From Dendrocalamus latiflorus (Eukaryota > Streptophyta > Magnoliopsida > Poales > Poaceae), in NCBI GenBank assembly GCA_017311315.1, contig CM029626.1, positions 27,266,672-27,330,671 on the forward strand: 64,000 nt of DNA, read 5' to 3'. Numbering within the stretch: position 1 is the first letter of the stretch; every line of letters starts with the position of its first letter. The notes beneath the pieces were generated by a model. That model was given only the letters and a program-made list of their open reading frames with translations. It was not told where the DNA came from and ran no database searches. Positions 22,785 to 33,845 of the stretch are shown one piece after another. Position numbers and translations under genes: made by a program.

Positions 22785-24910
22785 TGATCGTGCAAAAATA
22801 GCACACCCGCAAGTGCACGGGTTGCCACTGAAATAGCGGCGAGTGTCGTGTTCTCCACAGGGACTAGACTACGGCAACCGGTGCTCAGCTAAAGCTAGGT
22901 CAAACGAAACTGCGGAGAAAACTAAACTACTGAACGAACGAACTCTAACCCGCACGATCAAAACGACGAACGACTAAACAAACGAACGAATAAAGGGCGA
23001 TGGGACGAACGACCGTACGAATGAAAGTCGTACGACCGAACGAACTACTCGATGACTGACTACACGACCGACACTAACGACTACATGAACGAATGACACG
23101 ACTATCGACCGATAACCTAACTAACTATCGACCGCTAGACAGAAAGAGGGAGTCGAGAAGCACTGGGGGAGTCTAGAAGCATGGAGGGAGTCGAGAGAGA
23201 ACGAGGGAGAAAACGGTCGACGGCTAACTAGACAACGGCGACAGACAACAACACAAAGCACAGCTACGAACGCTCGCACGACTTAACGACCGATGGACCG
23301 CGAGAAAGAAAAGAGAGAGGTCGAGAAGCACAAGAGAGGATCTAGAAGCACAGAGGGAGTCTAGACAGTAATGGGAAGGGGATGGTCGCTGAATAGCTAA
23401 TTCGTGCAACTTGACATCACAGAACAAACATTCACAACTGACAGACCTAAACAAGCACTGAACACAGACACACACTCAAGTCACTCACATTAAGATTGCA
23501 CTGTTTCACAGCATGACCACAACTCATAATCGAAGATTAACATTCATAGTGCAATATATCAACATCCACAATTCATCATCACACAGATCACATATCACAA
23601 GTAAACATCCACTGGGCAATAGAGACTAATAATCACTAACAATAATTCAGTAGAACAGCAAGTAGAGAAAGGAAGAAGGATTTGGGATGAACCGAAGTGA
23701 AGGGGAAGCAGTGAAGAGGAAGGTGTCGGTGGAGATGTTTGCCGGCGGAGGAGCTGGGGTCGTCGGTGAAGTAGACCGTCGGTGAAGTAGTAGCCGATCC
23801 GGCCGTCGGTGTCTCCGGAGATCGGTGCGGTCGGTGGCGTGGTAGAAGTGGAAGCAGTGGTGAAGATGTCGTCGGCGGCCGTCGGTGTTGGTGGAGCACC
23901 AGTTGTGGCCGTAGAGCGGCGGCGCACTGCTTGCGGGAGAGGGGTGATGTAGGCGGCGACGAGGTGGATCTGAGCAGGCGGTGGATGGTGAGGAAAGGCA
24001 TCGGCCAGTGATTCTCGGGATGGAGGTGCGGTAGGGAGCAGCGGAAGGGAGTTTCTGAGCAGGCGGTGTTTGGATGCGGTGGCCGGAGATAGAGAAGAGA
24101 GGAGGGGAGAGCAAAGCGGCGGCGCTAAAGAGGAGAAGTGGCGGCGCAGATGGAGGAGCGGCGGCGGTGAGACGTGGAGAGTGGAGGCGGCCGATGGCGG
24201 CGCACGGTGAGAAGGCGGCGGCCAAGATGGGAGGCGTTGAGGTGAGAAGCGGCGTACGGGTGGAGAAAGAGGAGAGCACAGGGGCGAAGGTGGAGCTCCG
24301 GCGAGATGGCTCGGGTGGAGGAGAGGATGAGGACGGCGGCACCGAGGAGCGCCTTGTGGAGGTGGTGCGCCGAAGGAAAAGCGGTAGGGGGTGGCGCGAT
24401 GGAGGAGCTGCGGGTGAGAGCGGAAAAGTGGGCGGCTGCCGGCGAGATGGCCCGGCCTCGCCGGCGCCGTGGCTGGAGAAGATGGGGGAGGAAGCAGAAG
24501 GGGGCAGAGTAGAAGGAAAACCGGGCTCAGGGGAAAAATGCGGCTGTGACTAGGGCTTTGTGACCGATTGGGAATTGGCTGTTTTGCGATTTTGTCCACC
24601 AGGTCTTCAGAAATTGCAATTAAGTCCTTTCCCCATTTGATTTCTTCTGTTCTGGCCCTTGGAAACTCCGATTTCATCGCGGTTTGATCCTATGCATCCG
24701 TGACGACGCGCACAACTGTATGGAGCAGTCCAGAATTGTCGTTTATGCGCCTAGATCGCGCCAGCCTACGGAAAAATAATAAAAAACGTAAAAAGGTCCA
24801 TTTCGAGCAATTAAATATGGAAAAGCGTGTAAATGATGATAAATGGTCCCAAAATGCGAAAATATGAGGGTAAAATGACAGGTAAAAATACGTAAAAATG
24901 ACGCATGTCA
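22785..24910. mobile_element. Solo LTR nested inside the Gypsy-type solo LTR
   Basis: TGATCGTGCAAAAATAGC starts it and ACGCATGTCA ends it. The 5-mer cccac flanks it exactly (22780-22784 and 24911-24915), and the host LTR text reads on across the junction (gtcgtgcccacggtcaagg). The caagtgcacgggt and ctccacagggac blocks near its start resemble LTR starts of Tat/Ogre-like Gypsy families (from memory). Positions 22900-23350 are rich in acgaac/cgaccg motifs. The long Pro/Ser-rich open frame at 23595-24677 on - looks like a GC-rich artefact. Confidence 0.72.
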
Positions 24911-27650
24911 CCCACGGTCAAGGGCGGACATGGGAACTTAACTAGATATAGTTCTATTTCAAAAATCTTGAATCATGGAATGGGAAATGGAGGGCAGGGG
25001 AAGCCCAAATTGGTGTTGTCCTGGGCGTCGTCCCAGTGGTAATGTAAGCAGCTATAACGCTGAAGGTATAGCATATGATCTAGAGACCATGTAAAGGTGG
25101 ATGGCCTCTAGATCACTGGTAATAAAGCATTTTGATACACGCTTTACACTCTAGTCCAAATTGCTAGGTCATAGGAATTATCTAAGTATACTATATTCCA
25201 AATAGCAAATTTTGGCAAATAAAACAGCCCCAGCCTTCTCTTGTTAATCCCTGCATACTACCTAATTGCATGCTGTGTATTGGCTCGCTGAGCACGGTGG
25301 TTTGTGCTCACACTCGCATTACAAAAATCAGATTCAGGAGCCCAAGATCACTATGCATATGAAGATGCCCCCGCTGCAGAAGGAAGGAACAACGCCGAGA
25401 ACTAGGACGCCTCTTGCGTGTTTTAAGTCCTAGGTAGATAGACTATGGTATAGTGTGCCTATAATTATTGCCTTAACTTGGGTAATAATCATATGGCGCA
25501 TATTTACCCCCAGTCGCTGCCTGTGGATTAAAGGTCTACCTTGCTTTTGCTTCCACTGTTATACTTTTGTACTGAGAACATTTGGCCTGATCGGCCCTTA
25601 TGTAAAACTATTGCCCGACGTGGTATAATTCAAACTCAGCCATGTAATATTATTATGTATTGAAGTGAATCATGCGATGTATGAAATGATGCAGCAATGT
25701 ACCTGTGAGCACTATCTACTGATCCAGGGAATAGTGCAGTTGTTTCACAGGAGATTCTGGATTGAAAAATCGGGGTTGACAACAACGAAGTAGTAAGCCA
25801 ACGAGTGGTCGAACGAATTACGCTGTCGTAACTCACTGAGAGCAAGGATGAACTTACGTGGTCATAAGCCAACGAGCAGTCGAACGACTCATGAGGTCGA
25901 AAGCGCTCTCAGGGAAATAGAGGAGGGTCAGACAGGTGCATGGCCACCAAGCCAAGAATTCAAATAACTTTCGACTTAAAGAATAGATGACCAAGAAACT
26001 TTGCACACAACAGAAATAAGATCTCAGGAGGTTGCTCTAGACTTTAATTGAAAACTTATCAAGACAAAAGGAAACTTTACCAGATTTCAACAGATGAGCG
26101 CAAAATCGAGACTGAGAAGAGAAGAGGGTAATCTGACCATGCAAGTGGGAATAGGAGGGCCATGAAGGCTTCGAGTATTATTTCCCAACACCAGGCAGGT
26201 CAGATCAATCACAGAACAACCGAAAGCAAAGTCTCAGATCAAGAAGCGAAAGAACAGAACCGAAAAACTGAGAGCAAACATACAAAAGAACAGAATCAAC
26301 TCAAATCCACACAACGAGCATACATAGATAGATCAACATGTTGATACATAGCTTCTAGAGAAGAGTTTATAGCCACTCCATCAGGAGGACCAGGAGCACA
26401 CACGCTCCAACACGAACTCATGCAAGAGGAATAGAAAACCCTAGATTCTCACCTCACCGGGACTAGTGCTCTCCATTTCTATTTATACCCTCTCGTTACC
26501 GGGGGGAACCCGTTAACCCCACCTAACACCGGGTTTTTCACACATGCTTTACCCGTTAACACAGATGTGACAAAAGTGCTCAAATAGCTTTAACATTAGA
26601 CATTAGTCTGCAGCTTCTTTTGCAGACTTTAGACATTTCTCCAAAATGCCCCTCTGCCACCTTCCCGGAAGCTTTCCGTTTCCTTGCTGTCCAAACCGTG
26701 CAGCCACCCTGCAAGCCTAGTCATCCCGGCTCTTCCATGCCTCGCCATGACTTAGTTCCAAAGTCCTAATTCAACAATCAGCATATTCCAGTGAACATTC
26801 ACAGCAAAATAACTAGTCATAAATCCCTTATGACCACTCGTATGCTCTGGACAAGAGGTGGTCATAGCCCTAGAAGACTTCCCAGCTGCATACGACCACA
26901 CAGCATGTCGTTACGACCACAACGCAGGGCGCTACGACCATGAAGACAGATGATACGACCATCGCTAGCAGCTACGACTTTAACGCATATGGTTGCAATA
27001 ACTTACGACCACTCACACCGAGTGCTACGACCATCGCTCAAGCCAGACAGAGTGCTACGACATGACAGACCTAGTCGCTACAACTTACGACTACACAGAT
27101 AGAGCCCTACGACCATCACTCACGGCCAGTGGAGTCTACGATCATCGACCATGGTCAGTAGAAGCTACGACTGTCAACCGCGTAGTCGTGAAACTGGCTG
27201 CCGACTGCTAAGACACACAGTGTGGTCGTATAGAGCAAGTCGTAAACTCGACTGCCAACCACAGAGGCACACAATGTGATCGTAAAGAGCAAGTCGTAAA
27301 AGCACTTACAACCACCAAGTCATAACAATACCTACAACCACCAAGTCGTAACACCGTCTACGACTACAAAGTCGTAAGATCACCTGCGACAACATGGTCG
27401 TAAAATCAATGGTCGTAAAATCGACTGTGGCCACTGAGACAATGTGGTCATACTGCCGACCACAACGCTGCCGACAGTGTGGTCGTAAAAGCTACTGCCG
27501 ACCACGTGATCGTAAGAGTGCTGCTGAACAAGTCGTAAAGGCTTAAAACCTTCCAGAAGGAGCACAAGCCTCAAAAATCAAACTCAATCTCTCTAAATCA
27601 AGTGTCAATTACTCATCACAAACATGGGGTCACTTCCACATGGTCTCTCA

Positions 27651-28114
27651 GAATATCAGATAAAACATATTATCCTTTACCATTTCCTATCCTAGACGCA
27701 TACTTACCCTTGGGTGCTCCGGTGGACTCTTGCGAAAACACTATGTAAAATACTAAATAGTTTTGGAAGTTCTGAAAAACTTGATAATATTGACGCAAAA
27801 TCAATCATCATGCCACACTGTTTTAAATCAAACTTCAATATACACATGGAAAGAAGCAAACAAAATATTGTGCTGTAAGCCTGTAAGGGACATCCAGAGA
27901 GCGCCAACAACTAGGTTGATGGTGAACCTATACGCCAAACACAAACGTTACCACTTGTAACAGGGCAAAAATTCGGGATTAAATCAGATGAAAATTTGTT
28001 TAGCTGCAACACACCAAGGGTTTAATTGAAGGGTTCATGGCTTCATGCTACAGCTTGACGCAGCCACATTCTAGCATATTCGAGTAGAAAAATTGGAAAT
28101 ATCCATGTACTTAC
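27651..28114. other. Argonaute remnant 3' part and flank
   Basis: Between the LTR edge of element B (27650) and the well-preserved Argonaute exon ending at 28115. It holds intron-like sequence after the GTAAGTAC donor and one degraded exon (about 27845-27927). 27651-27840 shows nothing else recognisable. Confidence 0.55.
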
Positions 28115-28321
28115 ACATATGAGAGCGAGAGAACTAGTTTCTGGAGGTCATCTGGTGAGAAGCCAATCTCATCAAGCAAGACATGGTAATGTCTGACATA
28201 TAATTAGGCAATCAATGGTAACATGCACAGTTGATCGAAATCGATAGAATTCCTGCATATGCAATTTCCAACATCTTGAGTTAAGAAGACTTTACTAGCA
28301 TAAGTACACATGTAGAAATCG

Positions 28322-28683
28322 TGATGGTTTGCCTCCAGGAATCAACACGCCTCAAGAATCTGCAGATCTTCAATGTTTTTCAGAAAAGGAACAGTGTTTT
28401 CAGGGGTAAACGAAAACCGCAATGAAGACGATATGGTGGAGCAAATTTTCTGTGTATCTCTCCAGGAATGCAATGAGAATACAAAGCTTAACCCATTTTA
28501 CAACTGACTCAATAGAGAAACTAAAAACCTCAACTGTGATCCGATTTTGTCGGACACGCACGCACGAAGTAGCGCCTACTGCGCTGTTTTCTGAACTGAA
28601 AATGACAGACTTCAAAATACTCTAAATACTTAAACTCGATTCAGTGACAAACTGGCCTGACCAAGTCAGGATTATTTTCTACA
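28322..28683 (-). repeat. 3' LTR of the Copia element
   Basis: Runs from TGATGGTTTGCC (TGTTGG in the partner) to GATTATTTTCTACA on the + strand. The adjacent cactcccccctaattttg is the purine tract read in reverse. Confidence 0.9.
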
Positions 28684-28703
28684 CACTCCCCCCTAATTTT
28701 GAC

Positions 28704-31700
28704 TTACTCCGTAAATTCTTTCACTCTCAGCAGCTCCCTCATCTCTGCAAACTTGACTCTTGTCAGAGCTTTTGTCAAAATGTCTGCACATTGCTTCTCG
28801 CTGCTGACATGTTCGACTGAAACCAAATTGCGCTCAACACAATCCCGTATAAAATGAAAACGGGTATATATATGCTTACTCCTTTCATGAAAAACAGGAT
28901 TCTTCATGAGTGCTATTGCGGATTTATTGTCCACTCTTAGCACTACTTTCTTTGGCTTTTGTCCAGTCAATTCACTCAACAAACTTCTTGACCATACGGC
29001 TTGGCACGCAGCAGCAGTTGCAGCCATAAATTCGAATTCACAAGAAGATAGTGCCACCGTTTTCTGCTTCTGGGAACACCATGCTACTGGGCCTCCTCCG
29101 AAATAGAACACCAGCCCTGTGGTACTCTTTCGCTCGTCCAGATCACCCCCGAGGTCGCTATCACTATAGCCCATAACCTCACCTTCTCCACCTCGGCAAT
29201 AAGAAATCCCAAAGTGAATCATCCCTTTGATATACCTCAGTATTTGCTTTACTGCCTTGTAGTGACTTTGCCTTGGTGTTTCCATATAACGACTGACCAT
29301 GCCCACTGCAAAGCTAATGTTAGGTCTTGTATGTGTTAAATACCGAAGGCTCCCAATGAGATCATGTACTCGGTTGCATCTATTGGGCTTCCTTCTTCAT
29401 CTCTTGTCAACTTTAGCTTCGGCTCCATGGGGTATTTTGTGGGATTGCACTCCCACATCACAGCTTGCTCCAGCAACTTCTTTGCATAGCCTTCCTGTTT
29501 CAGCACAATTCCTCTGTAGTTCTGCTTCACTTGGATCCCGAGATTGTAAGAGAGGATCCCGAGATCACTCATTTTGAACTCCTCCTCCATTTGCTTCTTG
29601 AACAACCGAATTTCATCTTCACTTGTTCCTGTGACTAGCAGGTCATCAACATATACTCCCACAATGAAGAGATTGCTACCTAAGTGGCGTTTGTATACTG
29701 CCTGCTCTTGAGGACATTTCTGAAAACCGATGTTCTTCAGTGTTTTGTCAAGCCGAATGTTCCATGCCCTCGGCGCCTACTTCAGTCCGTATAAGGCCTT
29801 TGTGAGCTTGTAAGCGATTTGTTCCTTGCCTGCTGCAATGAATCCTTCTGGCTGTGTCACGTAGACATCTTCGTTTAGCTCACCATTAAGGAATGTAGTT
29901 TTGACATCTAGGTGATGCACTATCTATTCTTCTCAGGCTGACAAAGCAAGCAGTGTTCTCACGGTTTCCATCCTTGCAACTGGAGCGAAAACCTCATCAT
30001 AATCAACTCCTTTTTGCTGTACATAGCCTTTAGCTACCAGCCTCGCTTTGTGCTTCACTACAACTCCTGCTGCATCCTTCTTTTGCTTGTAAACCCATTT
30101 CAATCCAATAGGTTTATGTCCTGCTGGTAACTCTGTCAATTTCCAGGTTTTGTTTCTCTCAATTGACTCAATCTCGCTATGCATTGCTTCTTCCCACTCT
30201 TTTCTTCCTACTGCTTCTCTAAAACTCACCGGCTCATCTGCAATTACCAGTAGATGTTCGGGTTCAAGACCTTGCATCTGAGTCTCTTCATAGATTTCTG
30301 CCAGAGACCTGAATCCCCTAACCGGAGTAGCGTTATAAGTGGATGAATCTGACACAGCACCACTCCCTGCAGCTTGATCTGCTGACGGCTAACTATCTGG
30401 TGAAGGAGACGCATTTTGAGTCATTGGTGACATATCCGGCAATTCTGATACATCTTGCTGTGTTGCCTCTACTCCTTCTGCATTGTCACTTTCGTAGCTA
30501 TCTTCACTTGTAACACCAGCTGAGTAATTCTCCTCTTGACCGTTTGTAGCCGCAGCCTGTATATCTGCATTTGCTGGTTCTGCTACAGTAAACTCAGACC
30601 AGTCTGCTATTTCAGTGCTGACTGCAGTCTGGATTTCTTCCTAGTTCCATTTCTTCTTCTCATCAAACACCACATCTCTACTTACATGCAGTCTGCTGCT
30701 TTGAGGATCAAATAGCCTGTGTGCATTGCTTCAAGGTTCAATTCCTAGATACACCAGTTTTCAGCTCCTGTCCGAGAGTTTACTCAGTTGGTTTGTCTGC
30801 ACTTTTGCATATGCAGTACACCCGAAGACTTTGAGGTGTGCAAGGCTTGGCTTCCTCCCTTTCAAAGCTTCATAGGGTGTTGCATCTTTCACAGCTTTAA
30901 TGGGCACTCTGTTCAGTATGTAGACTAAGTGGCGCACAGCTTCACCCCACATTTTCCCTGGAAGCGACATAGCTTTGAGTAAGCTTCTGGTAGTTGCAAG
31001 CACCGTGCGGTTGCGCCGTTCTACCACGCCATTTTGTTGTGGTGTGTATGGCGCGGTGAGGTGTCTCTGAACCCCCTTCAATTCACAATACTCTCTGAAG
31101 CTTTGTGACACAAATTCTCCACCTCGGTCTGTCCTCAAACATCTCACTTTCTGTGACAATTCTCCCTCTGCCAGTGCCTGAAACCTCTTGAAGGCCATAA
31201 AAGCTTCATCTTTGGTCTTGATAATATACACCCACATAAATCTGCTGTAGTCATCTACCAGCAAAAAGAAATACCGATTTCCTCCAATTGTTTGTGGAGT
31301 TATAGGTCCACACAAGTCGGCATGAATCAACTCCAGTGGACAGGCTCTGTATTCGACTTACATTGCTTGGCTATAAGGCATCCTTCACAAACCTGGGTGG
31401 GATGCTCGATCTTCGGTACTCCTCGGACCAAGTCCTTCGACACCATTTGTTTCATAGCTTGAAAATTGAGATGCCCTAACCTTGCATGCCATAACCAACC
31501 TTCATCATCCAAACTGGTTGCTAGACATACAGGAGCCACCGTGTGCAAACTCTTCTTGTACAGTCTATTTGCTGATTTCTGTACTTTAATGAGCAGTCTA
31601 CTCATCCTGTCATATAACCACAGATAGTCACCATACATCACAACTATGCAACCATCTTCGGTCATCTGTCCCAAACTCAGAATATTAGAGTGCAAACTGG

Positions 31701-32984
31701 GGATGAAATAGACTCCTGTGATCAACTTTTGTCCACCATTTCTGCATTCCAGTAGGACTGCTCCTCTTCCTTTGATTCGCACTGTTGAGCCATCCCCAAA
31801 CCGAACTCTGCCGACAATGGTTTCATCCAGTTCAGCAAAGTGTGACTTCCTACCTGTCATGTGATTTGTAGCCCCATTGTCCAGGAACCAGATATCCTCA
31901 TCTAACTGCATCTTTTCAGCATATTTTTCAAACAGTAGTTCTCCTTCATTCAGTAGAACTGTTTCATCATTCTGTTGTGTGCAGACCGACAAGAGCAGTG
32001 CGCTGGTTGATCCTCCTGAGTGCAAGTGAGATTCACCTCTTGCTCTTTGCGCTTTCCGCTTCGGCATTCAGATGCATAATGCCCATAATTCTCACAAGAG
32101 TAACATTTGATGTGACTCTTATCCTTTCCTGCAGAAGCACTTCCTGCTCCTTCCCGGCGTGGTGTGCTTGAGCTGCTGCGATCGTTTCTTCCTCAGCCAC
32201 GCCCTCGGCTCCTACCTCTGCCACGGCCACGCCACTCCTATTTTTCACTTCCATGCCCTCTGTTGCCCGATGAAGAATCACCAATCTTGCCCTTTTGTCT
32301 TGCCTCCCATTCTGCCTGAGTCAGGAGGAGATGACCATCTCCACTTCCCCGGAGACGAAGACGTTCTTCATATGCTTTCAACCTCCCAATTGCGTCCTCA
32401 AACAGCATTGTCTCAAGATCGGAATATTGTTCTATTGAGGCAACTAATTGTAGGAATTTATCTGGGAGTGAATCAAGTATTTTCTTAACTAGGACTGATT
32501 CCTTCAGAGGTTCACCGAGAGAACTGAACTTACTGCTCATCGCGCTGACTTTGCTGGCAAAATCATCCACCATCTCTCTTTCCTTCATTTGCAATGCCTG
32601 GAATTCGTTCTGCAGGGTCTGGATCCGTGCCTTCTGCACTCGATCTGAGCCCAGATACCTTATCTTCAGTGCATCCCAAATTTCCTTTGCCGTCTTCTTT
32701 GCAACTTGCAGCAAAACATCTTCGGGTAACGCCTGGAAGATGAATGCTCTTGCCGTCTTGTCCTTCTTCTGATCCGCTGCCACGCCGGCCTACGGTTCCA
32801 CCGCTTCCCAGATGCCTTGGGCGTCCATCCATGCCTCCATCCGGATTGCCCACGACGTGTAGTTCACCGCCGTCAACACTGGGCACTGAAACGGCACACT
32901 GCTGCCTTCCCGGTTCGCCTGCTGCGTGGAGAGAGCCATGGACTCTAACTGCAGATGTTTGGGCGTGTGAGGCTCCGATACCAA
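28704..32984 (-). pseudogene. Copia gag-pol, disrupted
   Basis: Reading from 32984: gag N-terminus (MALSTQQANREG) and, after a TAG at about 32790, the UBN2-type gag core to 32238. A frame change leads to the zinc knuckle CYSCENYGHYASEC (32064-32105), then protease with WFLDNGATNHMTG (DNGA instead of the usual DSGA) and a GAG-pre-integrase region ending CEGCLIAKQCK. After a frameshift near 31335 comes integrase (HADLCGP, RTDRGGEF, TPQQNGVVERRN), then RT (GLKWVYKQKK, ARLVAKGYVQQ, YVDDLL) with stops near 29760-29930, then RNase H (YSDSDLGGDLDERKSTTG, LRVDNKSAI) ending at 28704. All domains are recognisable but at least two frameshifts and several stops block expression. Confidence 0.9.
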
Positions 32985-32985
32985 G

Positions 32986-33346
32986 TGTTGGTTTGCCTCC
33001 AGGAATCAACACGCCTCAAGAATCTGCAGATCTTCAGTGTTTTTCAGAAAAGGAACAGTGTTTTCAGGGGTAAACGAAAACCGCAATGAAGACGATATGG
33101 TGGAGCAAATTTTCTGTGTATCTCTCCAGGAATGCAATGAGAATACAAAGCTTAACCCATTTTACAACTGACTCAACAGAGAAACTAAAAACCTCAACTG
33201 TGATCCGATTTTGTCGGACACGCACGACGAAGTAGCGCCTAATGCGCTGTTTTCTGAACTGAAAACGACAAACTTCAAAATACTCTAAATACTGAAACTC
33301 GGTTCAGTGACAAACCGGCCTGACCAAGTCAGGATTATTTTCTACA
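32986..33346 (-). repeat. 5' LTR of the Copia element
   Basis: Runs from TGTTGGTTTGCC to TTTTCTACA, collinear with the LTR at 28322. On its inner side ggctccgataccaag (32971-32985) is the primer-binding site read in reverse (TTGGTATCGGAGCC). Confidence 0.9.
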
Positions 33347-33845
33347 ATCGTACTGTCTTGGATGAACAATACCAGAGTGTACAACAGTTTCACAAAGCCG
33401 GAGCGCAAGTTCCTGGGCCAGGTGGAACGTTTGTCTGGTGCGTCAGCTTGGAAGAGTTCTGTTACGATGATTCTTTTGAGCAATGATCACTGTGTTGAAA
33501 TTTCTGTTAAAAAGGATTTCTAGAAAACCAAGAGTTGTCCAAGGTAAATAAATGCTATAGCACGGCATTTATAATTTGATCAAGCACGGCATTCAGTACT
33601 AGGCTGAATTGAGGCTCGCTCACACCATCCCTGCATATATAGCTGTATAAAAAATGATAAGAAAATTCATCAGAATCAGACTATTGGATTACTCTCTAGC
33701 GTAGAAAACTTGCAGCTGAAACACTGGAAACAACGAAGGACAACGTGCTTATTTATGACAACAATGCATGAGTTGTTCCCTGTGCCTGGGCCCATGAGTT
33801 AACTAAATTACAAAGTGACATACATATATAAGTGTGTGATCTTGA

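Larger units (their letters stand above)
19697..25781. mobile_element. Gypsy-type solo LTR inserted in the LTR of element B
   Basis: TGTAACATCC at the left and GGGTTGACA at the right give TG...CA ends, and the 5-mer acaac repeats exactly on both sides (19692-19696 and 25782-25786). After removing a second nested insert the unit is about 3.96 kb. No gag or pol and no internal second LTR are visible, so it is best read as a solo LTR of a Gypsy family with very long LTRs (Del/Tekay-like by its start; tentative). It includes GC-rich sequence with gggtcccacctgtcag-type blocks (21330-21480), common in grass Gypsy LTRs. Confidence 0.75.
17405..27650 (-). mobile_element. Sirevirus-like Copia element B, truncated; LTR split by nested solo LTRs
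   Basis: On the - strand the element has an LTR (27650 down to 19247, interrupted), primer-binding site, gag and a coiled-coil region, and ends abruptly near 17405 against element A. There is no pol and no 3' LTR. The gag of B resembles that of element C. Its LTR start (TGAGAGACCATGTGG on -) closely matches the solo LTR at 59820-61643, which fixes the outer boundary at 27650. Removing the nested 6.1 kb leaves an LTR of about 2.3 kb. Confidence 0.72.
19247..27650 (-). repeat. LTR of element B with tacgacc/ggtcgta motif array, interrupted
   Basis: The LTR edge TGTAGGACTGAACAGG at 19247 and the far edge CATGGTCTCTCA at 27650 flank a nested insertion (19697-25781). Both halves are rich in short motifs gtggtcg, tacgacc and gtcgtaa (19360-19680, 25795-25905, 26830-27540), spaced irregularly at about 12-40 bp. 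There is no coding content. Confidence 0.68.
28322..33346 (-). mobile_element. Degenerate full-length Copia retrotransposon
   Basis: Two near-identical LTRs of about 361 bp flank gag, protease, integrase, RT and RNase H in the Copia order on the - strand. The 4-mer atcg borders both sides (aatcg if one shared base is counted). The insertion interrupts an Argonaute exon between codons for QYD and FYMC. The purine tract (aattaggggggagtg on -) and tRNA-Met-like primer site are in place. By eye the LTRs differ at about nine positions plus one indel, so the insertion is fairly recent. Confidence 0.9.
27845..33630 (-). pseudogene. Argonaute PIWI-domain gene remnant (AGO4/6-like), split by a Copia insertion
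   Basis: Four exon-like blocks lie in order on the - strand. About 33630-33545 encodes DGVSEPQF...VLDQII after atatatgcag. From 33503 to 33347 it encodes NFNTVIIAQKNHR, LFQADAPD, NVPPG and SGIVHPRQYD; this block continues across the Copia insertion at 28321-28298 as DFYMCTYA. 28192-28115 encodes HYHVLLDEIGFSPDDLQKLV...LSYV and ends in a perfect donor GTAAGTAC. About 27927-27845 is a weak match to the RSTTAISVVAP exon. These are signature PIWI blocks of plant Argonautes, which slice or guide silencing with small RNAs. Extra single bases after KNHR and after APD, an insert of about 30 nt after NVPPG and a stop mark it as dead. The N-terminal, PAZ and earlier PIWI parts are not in the window. 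Confidence 0.82.

Noticed and set aside
23595..24677. 360-codon open frame on the - strand, Pro/Ser-rich
   Set aside because: It lies in GC-rich LTR sequence inside the nested solo LTR, with equally long overlapping frames in other phases and no recognisable domain.
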